Assembly (NCBI RefSeq): GCF_000189635.1
Contig: NW_002476433.1
Location: 248,001-312,000 of the forward strand
Source of the DNA: Tetrahymena thermophila SB210
Lineage: Eukaryota > Ciliophora > Oligohymenophorea > Hymenostomatida > Tetrahymenidae
Direction of reading: 5' to 3'
Length of the DNA: 64,000 nt
Of the stretch, positions 1 through 13,500 are shown piece by piece. The notes under the pieces are model-generated. The model worked only from the letters and a program-made list of their open reading frames with translations, had not been told where the DNA came from and did no database searches. Every line of letters begins with the position of its first letter. Position 1 is the first letter of the stretch. The position numbers were made by a program, and so were the translations under genes.

Positions 1-3000
1 AAGAAACATTAGCTAATTTACAGTAAAGCTTTTAATTTTCTTGATCCTTTTCATTTTCAATAAATCTTTGAAAAGATTTTAAAATATTTTTTATTAAATT
101 TGAATTCTTAGTATGAAAAATAGTTTCTTTATTTTTAATCTACTACCCTAATTAATTATCGTATATTCCTTGTATTTCAGTATTTTCAAATAGTCTATTA
201 GTATTTTGAGATATTTATTCAGAAGGAGTTATCTAATTAGAAGTGTAGAATTAAGCAATTTCAAGAAATAATTTAATAGAAAAACTTTAATCTTGTTAAA
301 TTATTTGTTCTTAATTGTCCTATTTCTTTAATATTTACATTTTTAAACAGATATTTTTGATTTATGATTTAATTAATTTCTTATTTATTATTTGATTATA
401 CAAATAAAAAATTAATCATGGGAATTTATACAAATATTATACATAATTTGCTATTTGAGTCTAAGTCTTATTTATCACAAAAAGTGAAGGTTCTTTAAAC
501 GTTTACACTTTTTTCTTTTTATTAAAAAAAATTACAAATAAAATATAATGATTAATCATTTTAAATTTATGATTATTGTATTTATTTAATTTATTGATTC
601 ATCTTATGTTTGTTTACTTACTTACTCTCTTTTGTGTTTATTCTAAAAAATTACAAATAAAATATAAGGGTTAGTTTTTTAAATTTCAGGTTATCTTATA
701 TGTATGTTTAATGAATGGTTGATTCTTCTAACTGTAAAATTAAATTAGTACTGTCAAATTAAAATTAATTTAATTTTCACTTATGAATTGAGAAATATTA
801 AAATATTTACAGAAATAATATTTTGATTTTATTAAATATTATATTAAGAATATTACTAATATTGCTATATCAGTTTTAATTGGATTCCATTAAAGTATCA
901 AGTAATTAATTATTTAAACTCAGAGTATATGATATGAAAAGTTTTCTAATAAAATACAAAGACTTTCAAAAAAGAAAATTGCAACCCTTTTCATATTTTC
1001 ATTTCAATAACTCTTTTTACTTAAAATCATTTTTTTCCTTTTTTGCAATTTTATTAAATACTAATTTTTATATTAATGCTTTCAATAATTTAAATTATTC
1101 AGTTATATAATAAATACAAGATGAAATAAAATTAATGCGTCATATTTAAAAGTAAAAACCTTTTTAATTCTGATGTAAATCTAAGTGATAATAATGAAAT
1201 AACCATTAAATCTTGTTTCAAAAAAAACTTAATATTTTGGTTGATAAAATAAAAACATAGTTTAAAAATGCTTTAATAGTATTTTAAACGAACAAAATTT
1301 ATGTAACTTCTTAAAAAAATATTTTAATATCATGCTTGCATACAAAATTTCAATTATGTTTGTTTAACTAATTCGCTTTATACCACTAATTAAAGTTATT
1401 CTTTGATAATCTTTAAATTTTTAATATTTGCTTGCCACTAATTAAACATCTGAAAAACTTATATTTATCAATTTCTGCTTTTTTTGGGGAAAGAATTTCT
1501 TTTTTCTTCATTTCTTCCTTTCTAATAATATACAATAGCCCGAGCTATTACAATTTTTTCATAACTTTAGAAACTCATAAAGAATGAAAAATATTCATTA
1601 TTTAAATTAGCTCCTTAGATCCTTACCTCATCTTTTTTAATTAGAAATCCAAGCAACCAATTAATCATAAAATTTTTTAGATTAAGTAAATAATTCAAAA
1701 TTTAATAAGATAAATCTATCTATTCAGAATTTTTAAAATGCCTTATTGAGTTTTGCCAAAATGTATTTGAAAAAGTAGCATTTTAAAATTGAATAAAATT
1801 GTTTTCTTACATAAATTAATAAGAAATTTGATAATTTATTATCTATTAGATTTAGTTTGTTGTATTTTACCAAATCAATGTATTTTTGACATAAATATTA
1901 TTAATTATTATCATTATTATTTACTAATAAATTAAAAAATAGTTAGATGAAACATCATAACAGCTTAATTTCATTATATATAAGATGAATTATTCAAACA
2001 ATCTAGTCATTTATTTTTTTTTACCTTACTATTCGTTTTTGTTTATTTCAATACTTTACAAAATTGAATTTATTAACTTTTCGAGTTGTTTTAAAAAATA
2101 AAAGATGATATTTAAATATAAAGATATTGCAAAAAAGTATTAAAATGTAAAAAAGTACTATGCTTAGCTTTGAAAAGAATATATTTAATTTAATATTATA
2201 AAATAAATCTATCACTTTTAACTCATTAAATAAAATAATATTTATTTAAGATTTATTGTTTTCGCATACATAATTTTTAAATCACTTCTTCTATTTTATC
2301 AATTAAGTTTTGGATGAAAAAAGAACTGTTAAGAGTCTTTAAGTGTTATAAAACTACCCAAATAAATTTATTGTAAATCCTCTTAATTAAGCATTCCCCA
2401 ATTTTAGTATTATTTCTTATAAAAAAAATTAAATTTTAATTTGTCTAATAATTATTATGAAAAAAGAAGCTGCTTGAATTAGAAATTTTATGGCTAATAT
2501 CTATTTTAAAAGTTATTATTATCATCATCTTAATGTTAATCTTTATTTTTGTTTTAAATCAATCCTTATTTATATATTTCTCGCTTCTAATTTTAAAAAA
2601 TGAATACAATAAAACATATCAAAATTAATGTATTTCTTTGAGAATATTTATTCAATTTTATAAATTTAATTAATTTTATCAAATCAAAAATCTTTGAAAC
2701 GATTTAAAGTAAATAAAACATAGGGAAAACAATTTTTAAATGCTAAAAATTAAGGTTATTTCAATTTAAGTCAAAATATCATTTTGGAGATTTTAGATAT
2801 GTGAATTATAAAAAATCTCAAAAAATAAACAATTCAGACAAGCAAGTATACAAAAAAACATGAAATAAAATTAATTAATTAATTTTAGTTTTTATACATT
2901 AAATTAAGGTATGTATCTTATTACTATTATTGCTCATTCAAATACAAATACAAATACAGGAAAAGTTAAGATTTTGATTTAATTGATATAAAAAAATAAA

Positions 3001-3136
3001 AAGGTAAACCCTATTATCATTTATTTATGGGTCTACCAAATAAAATATTAATGAAAGAATATTATTTAAATATAAAAGTAAACTAAAAATAACAAAATGT
3101 AGGTTAATCTAATAATATATATTTCTGCTAAATAGC
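1..3136. other. A+T-rich intergenic DNA
   Basis: I see no convincing gene here. Reading frames using TGA as sole stop are open in places only because the sequence is so A+T-rich; they lack recognisable motifs. A direct repeat of about 25 bp (attacaaataaaatata core) occurs near 530-548 and 650-668. The right end adjoins the 3' end of the minus-strand LRR gene. Confidence 0.6.
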
Positions 3137-6100
3137 TCAATTCATTTTATACAAAACTAATCTCAGAATCTTGAATAAAACTGGATTCAAATTCAACTAA
3201 TTACTTTAATTAACTTAATTATTATATATTTATTGTTAAAGAATATTTATTACCTTATGGTTAGATTTAAAAATTTCAAGCGTTTACACTTTCTTAGACC
3301 TTTTGCAAACTGAATTTAACCTTCAGGATTATATTTATTGTATCTTAGATTTAATATAATTTTAAAGGTTAGAGATAGATTTTAGTCAAAATAAAAATAA
3401 CAAGAGAAAATTATTTAATAATATTTTGTATTGTCTAAGTCTAAAAATTCTGAAAAAAAGTAAATCAAAAATTAATTATTAATTTAAGGAGTTAGCAAAA
3501 ATATTGTACTTAATTTATTCAATTCTCTTTTATTAGTTTAATTTTTAAAATATTATTTTACTTAATATTAAGTATTAAATCAGCTAGTTTTTAGCATTAT
3601 GATAAACCCTATCCCAAGCTTCCAGCTCCTTCATCATCTATCTCATTCATACTAAAATTTATTTTAGCATTCAATAAAAAAAAAAATTTTATTTACTTCA
3701 GGTTAAGGTTTAATCTACATAAATTTTAGCATTTAGCTATTCCAAAAATTAAGCTTTAAACACCTTGATCTCTAATGGAATTACTGCTATATACATATTT
3801 GTTAAATTTAAAAAATAAAGATTTATGAAATGAAATTTCTTACTTTAGATTTAAATCTAATGAAACTAATGACTGTATTTTAGAAATTCCTATTCCCAAT
3901 CCTGTAACACCTTTGTCCTACACCCCTGATTTGCTGAAATAGGATTAAACGATTATATTATACCTCTAAAAAATAAAGAAAATTACTATAAATCTATAGA
4001 AATAGCTTTAAGATTGGTGCAGTTTGCCAAATTGCTAGTTAAGTCAGTAATAGCTTATTAATCTAGCTAGTTTTCACTTTATAAAAACAATTTCTAAATA
4101 AATAAATAAGTTTTTTTAGATTATTTAATACTCTAAATTAATTTGTAATGAAGATAAATTAGCACATTAAGATAAACTTAACCCAAGAGAGCTAGCTCCT
4201 TTTTTTTGTATCTTATTCTTTCTTTAAATTTAATTATTTAAATATAAATTATTTAAATAATTTTTATCAACGCTAATAAAAGTTGTAAAGATGTTAGGTA
4301 TCTTAGATGAGGTAACTTCTGTGATAGAGAACCAATTCCTTTATCTCCAATATTATTTTATCTAATAAATAAAATAAATATCAATTACAAAAAATTTGCT
4401 AATAAATCTTACATTAGATTAATAGAAATATTCACTAAATTTATGCATATTTCTAACCCTTATGAAAATTTCGATAGTCCTTAATCAGTTATTCCATTAT
4501 TACTTCAAATTTATTTCAGTTAAATTATGTTAACAGTTAAAATAAAATTACTAAAGATTAAAATAGATTGTTGAAAGATTAGAATACTAAGATAACGCAT
4601 CTCCTATTCCTTTCATTCCTTTATCTTTTATTTATAGTTAACTTTTTATAGTAAGATAATTAATAAGGCTTTTAATAAATCTTATAAACTAATTCGTCTA
4701 AAATTTAATACGATGTTATTAAAGTTATTGAAGATATTGTTTCACAAATAGCTAGTTCTTAGAAACAATCAGATATCCCTAAATCCGTAATCTTGTTTTT
4801 ACTGTATTATAAAAATTGAGTGATTATTTGCTTTAATAAAATAAATTTAGATAATTACCCTAATGTTAAGCTTAATTATTTTAATGACTAACTTTGAGAT
4901 AATCCAACACCTATACCAGAAGCTCCTGTGTCTCCAAATTCATTATCACTAATTATATTAAATTAAAAGAATTGTTAAATATTTCATATATAAAGTTTAA
5001 TTGTACTATAAATCTAGGTTTAAAAGCTTTAAAATCTTATGTTCTCCTAATTTTTGAGACATATAGACAATACCTTCATCCTAGATCAAATTTTATCTGA
5101 TTTTAGGTTTTTAATATTATCTATTTTCTTTGAATTCAATTATTTACTCAAGTGTGATTATAAGATCCATTAATTTAGGGAACTTTACTATTTCATCGCC
5201 AAAATTAGAAATTCCTTTATTCTTGATTTAATTATACCTTTTAAATAGTTTTTTATTTTATTAATTAATAAAATTATAATTTGAATTAGTTTGAAAAAAT
5301 AATTTTCATAATTTTTTTGTTTCATGTTTATTAACACAAATATTATTTTATTAATCCTCTTTAATAGTCAAAAATATACCTAAAAAATAACCTGATTAGA
5401 AAAAATTAAAAATCATTCAATTTCAAATTATTTCTAAAATATATTAGATATTAAGAAAACAACTTTAAGAGTAAAGTTTAAAGATTGATTTTATTTAGAA
5501 ACTTTCTAAAAAATATTAGATATTAAGAAAACAAACAACTAAGGAGTAAGGTTTAAAGATTGACATTATTTAGAAACTTTCTAAAAAATAAGTAAGTAAA
5601 ATGAATCTGAATAAAATAATGATTTAAAATTAAAGGATTTTTTACTTTAAAGATAAATTAAGTTTAATTAAATTTTAGCATTTAGCTAATTCTTAAGCTA
5701 AACCATAAATTCCTGCGTCTTGAACACTATTATTGCTTATATAGAAATTATATTAAAGCTATATAGGATAAGTGAATAGTACTTCAAAATTAACTATAAA
5801 TTTTAAAGATTAATGCATTATGCAAGCCCTTTACATATGCCTATAGCTCCATTTTAGACAATTTAATTCTTGCTTTTTAAAATTTAATTAATTATTAGTC
5901 TAAAAAAATATTTTTCTTTATTAGAAATTATCTTATTTTAATTTAATTTACTTTAAGTTTAAAGATATATCATAAACATTTGGACACAAAGAAAGTCCTA
6001 TTCCTAGATTTTAAGCACCTTTAACTCCAATAAGGTTGTGACTTTGTTAAAAATAAATTAATATAAATAAATAAATAAAAATAAAATAACCTTAAATTAA

Positions 6101-6417
6101 TGCTGATTTATTCCAGTTTCTAGCAATTAGCAATAGAGTTTATAATTTCACTGATTCCATCATTTCTTATTTCGTTCATCCTAATTTAAATTCAAAAGTT
6201 AAAATACTTTATTTACTCAATCTATTTTTTTAATTACTCTAGTTGTAGGTTTAACTAAGTTAAATTGACGCATTCTGGTAAACCAGACTATAACTCAGAT
6301 GCACATAAGTCTCCTATTCTTTTCCAACTAATTTGATTGTAAAAAATATCGAATTAGATTTCTAATTTTAAGAACAAATAAATTCCAAACCTTAAAATCA
6401 GATTTAGTTTTTGACAT
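3137..6417 (-). CDS. Leucine-rich-repeat protein, about one repeat per exon
   Basis: Ribonuclease-inhibitor-type LRR protein, probably a protein-interaction scaffold. On the minus strand, short G+C-richer islands recur about every 130-170 bp and each encodes an LRR with the pattern N-x-I-x-D-x-G-x3-L-x2-G-L-x2-C-x2-L-x2-L-x-L. Examples: GDLCASELQSGLPEC (about 6300), RNDGISEIINSIANC (6150), GVKGAQNLGIGLS (6020), NSVQDAGIYGLAQELAKC (5700), NEFGDTGASGIGVGLS (4925), NKITDLGISDCFQELA (4775), NNIGDKGIGSLSQKLP (4320), LTSNLANCTNLKA (4040), SGVQDKGVTGLGIGIS (3915), NEIDDEGAGSLGQGLS (3625) and FAKGLRKCKRLKFLNL (3285). At least 15 repeats are visible. Islands are separated by introns of about 50-70 nt; the one near 6185-6240 has GTAATT...TTAG ends. 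ATG at 6417 and TGA at 3137-3139 are the best ends, but the terminal exons are uncertain. It resembles the plus-strand LRR gene at 45.8 kb. Confidence 0.7.
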
Positions 6418-7557
6418 AGCTCTTTTTTAAGAGATTTAAACTTTTTAATTAAAATAAATAATATATAAGCAAAAATTATTTTATATGAATTATTATACTT
6501 TATCTAAATTATATATACTCATGTTATAAGAGTCTTACTTTTAATTTACTAGCTTCTAATAATTCTTTTTTTTATTTATTAAGTGATTTTAAGCTAATTT
6601 AATTTATAATATTAATAGTATTTCAGATACATTTTAATTAAACAAATTAATCCTCATTAGATATCTATCAAAATATGTCAGTTAAGATTTAATTTAATTA
6701 CTTACATAAAAAGAAGAAAAAGATAATTAGTTTTTCTTTCCATTAATAGGAATTATCAAGATTAATATTTTATAACGACTTAAAATTAATAAATCAAATT
6801 AATTTTTATCTTTAACTCCTTTTAACGTAACTAAATTTATTTGTTAATGTGTATAATAGATTAATAATAATGCAAATATTTAAAAATCGAAACAAATTGT
6901 TAGTTAAATTATAATAAATTAAGTGTTATTTGACGACTAGATGATAAACATTTCATTATACTTGTTATTATTACTAGATTAATTTCATAACTTTTATTCA
7001 AATAAGTGAGCTTAGAACTTATTTTAGATTCATTAAAGTAGATTTAAAAAGTAAAAAGGCGAATATAGATTTGATTAAAATCACTCAATTAAGCTTAATC
7101 CATAAATGATTGTTGATGAGAATAGTAAATTTATCGGTATTTTTTTTAGTTTTGGGTAAATTTGAATTTATCCATCACTTTTCGAAACAAAATAGCCCAT
7201 ATTTAAAAACTGTATTTATGGGTAAATAAAAAAAAATATTAATTTTTTTAACAAAATTAAATAAATATCTTTTTGTATACTTTCGATGTGACGATTTTCT
7301 TCAATTAAGTAAGAAGTATAAACTATAATTTAGATTGAATCTTTTATCGTAAAAAATAAAAGGCTATTGTTGTAATTAAAATTCAAATTACAATCAATTA
7401 TTTTGTTTTTGTTTATAAATAAATATAATAATATTAAATTTTTTTTCTTCAAAAATTTATACTGTTTAAAAAGATTATTCATAATTATTGTTTTTTGCAA
7501 TACTGTTTCTAAAAATAAAGTAGTATTTAAAGTGATTTAAAGATTAGTAGTTAAAAA
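6418..7557. other. Intergenic spacer between divergent genes
   Basis: A+T-rich spacer between the LRR gene (leftward) and the NACHT-WD40 gene (rightward), so it should contain both promoters. I recognise no specific promoter element, RNA gene or repeat. Confidence 0.5.
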
Positions 7558-10500
7558 ATGAATAAAGGAATAAGCTCGCAAGATTAAGATTAGCAAATAG
7601 TTGAAACAACTAATTTTAGTTATTTTAATACAAGGAGTTTTTAAAATTTTAGCAATTTGACTTAGAATTTAAATGAAAAACTCGTTATGCTACAAAATAA
7701 TTTGCAGGAATCAATTTAAACAGCTTCAATTGAATATAATTAACTAAGTTCTCATAGTTTAAGTAAATTTTAATAGCTATTACTATTTAAGTTAAATAAA
7801 AATATATTTTAAAAACAATCTTTGAAAGCAAAATTTAAATTGGTTGTAGATTTATTTTTAAAATATCAAAATTTGTTTTAGTTAAAAAGAAAAAACAATC
7901 TTTCTACCTATTCTTAAAAAAATAATATCTTCTTATTTTTAAAAAATATAATTTCAATAATAGCCAGAATTTATAAGTTAAGATTTTTTAAATAACAAAT
8001 TAGAAGCACTTACAAGATTAGAAGAAGTTAAGAAATTTGAGATTGACCCACTGCTTAATTAAAAGTAAAGCAAAATTAATAATTTAAGTAGAAGTAATGA
8101 ACATTAAGTTAATATAAAAAGATAACTTATTAGTTAGGAGCTAAATTAATATGTGGTATTTAATAAGTCTCTCCAAAAATATGAAGTAGATATATCGTTT
8201 ATATCCTAAAAGGCTAAAAGCTTATAATTATCTTAAATTGAAAGATAAAATCTTCTTAATTTATACATCAAAGATAACGCTAACAAGTTACAAGATCAAA
8301 TATTGAAATTAGTAAAGAAGAAAAAAATAGAATGGACTGTGCAAAAAAATAAAATCGTTGGAGGTGGAGGAGCTTGTTGTAGCAAATAATACGAATCAGA
8401 TCAAATAAGCATAAATCCAATGGAAGCTAAAATATAAATTTATAAAGAAATAGATATTAACCTTAAAATAGATAAAAATTTTTAGAAGGTATTCAATATG
8501 CATGTTATTTAAGCAAATTTAGATAGTAATTAGATGAAAAAATTAATACAAAATGGAGAACAAGCACAAACAATCAAAATATTGTTATAAAATTTGAATC
8601 TTATTAAATATCAATTAACCAACAAAATAAACGATTACAGAGTTTATGTTATCTAAATATTTAATCTATGTTTTTAGCATTTTATAAGTGGAGTTGATCA
8701 TATTTCAACGCAAGATCAATTCTAAATAAATGAAATATTGTAAGAATTTATTAATCATTTGAAGCAATCAATTTTTGCTTATCCATGCTTAGATTTGTTC
8801 TACTTATTTTCCTTCTTACAAGCTATTAACGAAAAGGATTTTAACAAAACAAGCAAATTTAATTAAATTCAACTAATATCTCAATTTTTTAGTTTGGATA
8901 TGGAAGGAAGTATTTTTGAAAAAAAAGTTTAATACTGTGACTATTAGTTCCAAAAAGTTCTAACAGCTAAGGAACAAGCAAAACAAAGTAATAAACAAGA
9001 ACTTGTTTAGTATTTATATTATGCAGCCTTTTCAACTCCTAAAGATAAAACAGTAAAAATATGGGAGATTATTGATAAAGTAGATAAAAAAATATAAACA
9101 AATAAGGACATAATAGTTCGTTAAATTGGAGCGTTATTTGCTGAGAAAAAATAATATTTTTGCTCCTATCCCTTTGAAGAATTTTCTTTTTACTCTAAAA
9201 AATTTATCTAGCTAAGTGAAAATTCAACTTCTAGCTAACTATCTATTTATCTATTGCAGCAAATCAGCTACATATTAGAAAAGTATTAAAACGAAAATAG
9301 AGATGTAGATATTTCTTAGAGATATTACATACTAAATGAAGATTAAAGCTATGATATTTTTATTAAAATGCTTTAGCATTACTAATTGTAAGAAAATCCC
9401 TCTGAAAATTTTTTACTTTATTACAAGTTCTCTTTTTAAGATATTTATTTCAGGTTCCTCTCAAATAAAATCCTATTACAACTTTATAGCTTAAATATAA
9501 AAAAAGAACAAATATGGGTTCCTCTCATATATGCTTACGCAACTGAGAAAAACTAGTCTATTAAAATTTTGTTTTACAAAAATTAAAACTTTATTCAGGA
9601 TCTTAGAAAAGAAATAGATGACAATTAGAAGAGTTTTGCTCTCTAATAAGTAATTTAATACAAATAATTTAGGATTTAAAATCTTTTGGGTAATCAGATA
9701 TAATAGGAAGAAATATTTGATTTGGAGGAAGAATTCTTAGATTAATAAGATTTGATTGAGAAATTAGATTTTAGCTTAATAGAAAAGTGGTATTTAGATA
9801 CAAAGCACGAATTTGATGAAAGAATAGCAAGTTAAGATGAAAAAGAAATTAATGAGTTATATATAGATTAATACTTCATATTTTTATCTGGAAACTAATC
9901 ATTTTGTTAGCAATAAAAATAAGAAGAAGAAAATTTAATGAATACCAAAAGTGCTATTTCTATTATTCAAGATAATTTTTTGACTTAAGATCCTGGCATG
10001 AATAAAAAATGCAAAATATTAGGCATCACAGCATAAGGAGGCTCTGGAAAGTCTATTCTACTCTAAAAATTGTAAGCAAATTTAATGAAGTAAAAATGGA
10101 ATCCATATTAACAAAGGTGTAATGGCCATACAGACAATAAATTTAATAAAAATAATGAGAATAACTATGTTATACCTATTTTTATTAAATTCAATGACTT
10201 AAGTGTAAAGAATCCTTCTATCAACAATTACCTGCTGAGTATGAATTTAGATAAAAAATAAATTAAACTTTTGAAGGAAACAAAATAATAAAAGCTAATC
10301 TTATTAGATGGATATGATCAATATCAAGGAGATTACATGACGATTTATTCTTAGTTAGAGTTGGAGGAATGGAACAATACCTATATTATTATAACTTCAA
10401 GACTAGAAGGATTCACAATTGATGATGCTTGTACTTATTTTAGTCAAGAGGATGAATTTGGAAGAGTAGACTTATCATCTTACTGTTTAGTTGAATTTAA

Positions 10501-13500
10501 GAATTTAAAATAAAAAGATATAATTTACTACTGCAATCTGTGGGATGTTTCAATGCAAAATAGATCATAAAATTAAGTTACAGATAATTAAAACGATAAG
10601 ATAACTAATGAAAAGTAAGGCCAGCTTATTTAAAAAATACAAAAGTGCTTTTAAAATAATTAGCTTGAGTCTATACTTTACTAACCTTTAAGTATTCACT
10701 TTTTAGTGAAGATAATATATAGCAAAAATATAGAGGATATAGATACTTTGTTAAGTGATTTAAATGAATAGATTTTAATTGTAGATTTTTTTTTCAAAGA
10801 ATATTTCTAAAAAGAGGCAGAAAACTTTATGAGCTAAAATATATTGGATGTAAAGAATCCTATGCTAAGCTATAGCATTACAAACTAATTCTTTGAATTC
10901 TTTTAAAATATAGCTATGTAAATGTTTATTTCGAAAGAAAAGTATAATAACTATTTAAAGTTAGATTATCAGCAGATGAGGTTTACTATTTCATAGAATG
11001 TCTTTCAATCTTTACAAGATCCTTCGAAGATTTAAGCATTGGAATTAGCACTTAAATAAAAACTATAAAATTTAATAGACCAAGGGCAAATATTAAGATT
11101 AACTAACAAAGAACATTAAAACTAAAGAGAACAAACTACAAATCCAAAAGAATATGTTGAGTTTACAAGCAAATATCTTTATGAGTATTTTTCTGCTCGA
11201 GCTATGAAATGGGATTTTGATTTTCATGAAGAAAATATATATGCTCTTGATATTTTGAAATTGGAAAAGTTTAATATCAACAAAAAGATTATTATGAATC
11301 CAGGTGTTAAGTAGTCAGAGCAGTAAATCATCTTTAAATTCTAGCAGCTCATTAAACATTTAATATAGTCAAATGATTTTTAGGAGACTTACATAAACCA
11401 AGAAATCTCCAAGAATAATAGATATATTTAGTATATTAAAAGATCAAATATTTCTAAAAGTACGGAAATAAGTAAAATAGATATTGGCTCTTCTAACATG
11501 CTATCTATTTTATTTTCATCAAAGTTTGCTTTCCCTTTTCTCAATCTTTAGAAATGTTCTTTCTCTAGAGCTTACATTCCTTTTAGCAAAAGTATAAATA
11601 TAAATTTCTAATAGTGCAATTTAGAGAATTCTTATATTGATAAGTTTAATCTCCCTTGCTTTGAGACTTCAAATTTAAAGAATGCAATATCAGATTAGTT
11701 TTAGAAGGTGTTTGACTTGCAGAATATTTTTTCGTTTAAAGATATTGTTTTCTTCAAAAACAGCATTTTGATTACAATTAGTGAAACTGGATTTATTAAC
11801 AAATTTGATGCATAAAATAATTGCAAAAATATAAACCTAATAAAATCTAAGCAAATAACTTGTGGATAATTATAAAACATTTACATGATAAATAGCAACT
11901 AATCACTACTTGCATCTACTAAACGAACACTTTTTCAAATTAACCCTAATACATTTGAAACACAGAATACTTTTACATTTTCTGAGGAAATAGTCAAAAT
12001 CTCAATATGCCAGGATCAATATGTTGTTACCCTTGAAGATCAAACTAAATTCTATGGTAATATCTAAAATGGTTTAATTAATTTAGATAAAAATTTAATA
12101 TAAGGTACATTTTCTTTACTTACAAAAGACTATATAATAACCTAAAATGAAAACATATTAAATATGTACAGTTTATAATAGAATTTATAATTGATAATTT
12201 CTATTCCGTTTGAAAAGAATGCTTTACTCAATTCAGCAATTTCAAAAAATGGTAAATATATTGCAACGATATCGGAAGGTATAAATATCAAGGTATGGGA
12301 TTTAGAAAATGAATGTAAACTTGTTTAACAAATCTAAGGTCATACTGATAATATTTTATCTATAGCATTTACCTCAGATGTCAAATACCTAGCTACAGCT
12401 TCAATGGATAAAACATGCAAAATATGGAATTTAGAGAGAGGGTTTTAACTTATTAAAACTTTAGAAGGACATACTACTCCAATCTCTACAGGGGCTTTTT
12501 CAGATGATGGAAGATTTATAGCAACAAGTTCAAGCGAATTCATTTGCAAGGTTTGGGATTTTTCAAACGAATTTCAACTAATTAATTCTTTTGAAGCACA
12601 CTCAGCTCAAATTTCGTAAATTGCATTTTCTAATAATAGCAAATACCTAGCAACAAGCTCATGGGATAAAACTTGCAAAATCTGGGATATCAACTAAGGA
12701 TTTGATCTTACTTATACACTATAAGGTCATACAGTTTAAATATCCTCAATTGCATTTTCTTTTGATGGAAAGTACATTGCTACTGGTTCTGGTGACAGCA
12801 CAAGCAAAATTTGGAATGTTGAAAAATCTTTTGAATTAATGCATACTTTAAAAGGACACACAGGCTATGTTTCTTCAGTTGCTTTTTCTTTTGATGGGAA
12901 ATACTTTGCAACAGGTTCAAGCGATACAACATGCAAAATCTGGAGTATTGAGAAAAAATTTCAATTACTAAACACAATTGAAGGCCATTAAAAATTTATT
13001 TTTTCAATTTAATTTTCTCCAGATAGTAAATATTTAGTTACAGGTTCTTAAGATTAAATTTGCAAAATTTGGGATGCCTAGAATTCATTTGAGTTTATCA
13101 CATCGATTTAAGGAAATTTAGTAGCAATATCTGGAGATTGTTAGTAAATTGCAACAGTTTGTGGAGATAAAGTGTGCAAAATCTGGGATACAACAAAATA
13201 ATTGGAAGTTATTTATTCTTTCTAAGCGCATCAAAGTTAAATTCGCTCTTTAGCTTACTCTAGCGATAGTAAATATCTAGTAACTTGCTCAACAGATAAA
13301 TCTTGCAAATTATGGAATGTATAAAAGGGATATTAATTAAAAAATGTAATAAAAGATTTTAGAACAAGTGTGTCTTCTGCTGCTTTTTCGGCTGATAAAA
13401 AATTTTTAGCAGTAAGTTTTGACGATAAAACATTTAAAATTTGGAATATTGAAAAGGAATTTGAGATAATTGAGTCAACGTTAGGTCACACTGATTCAGT

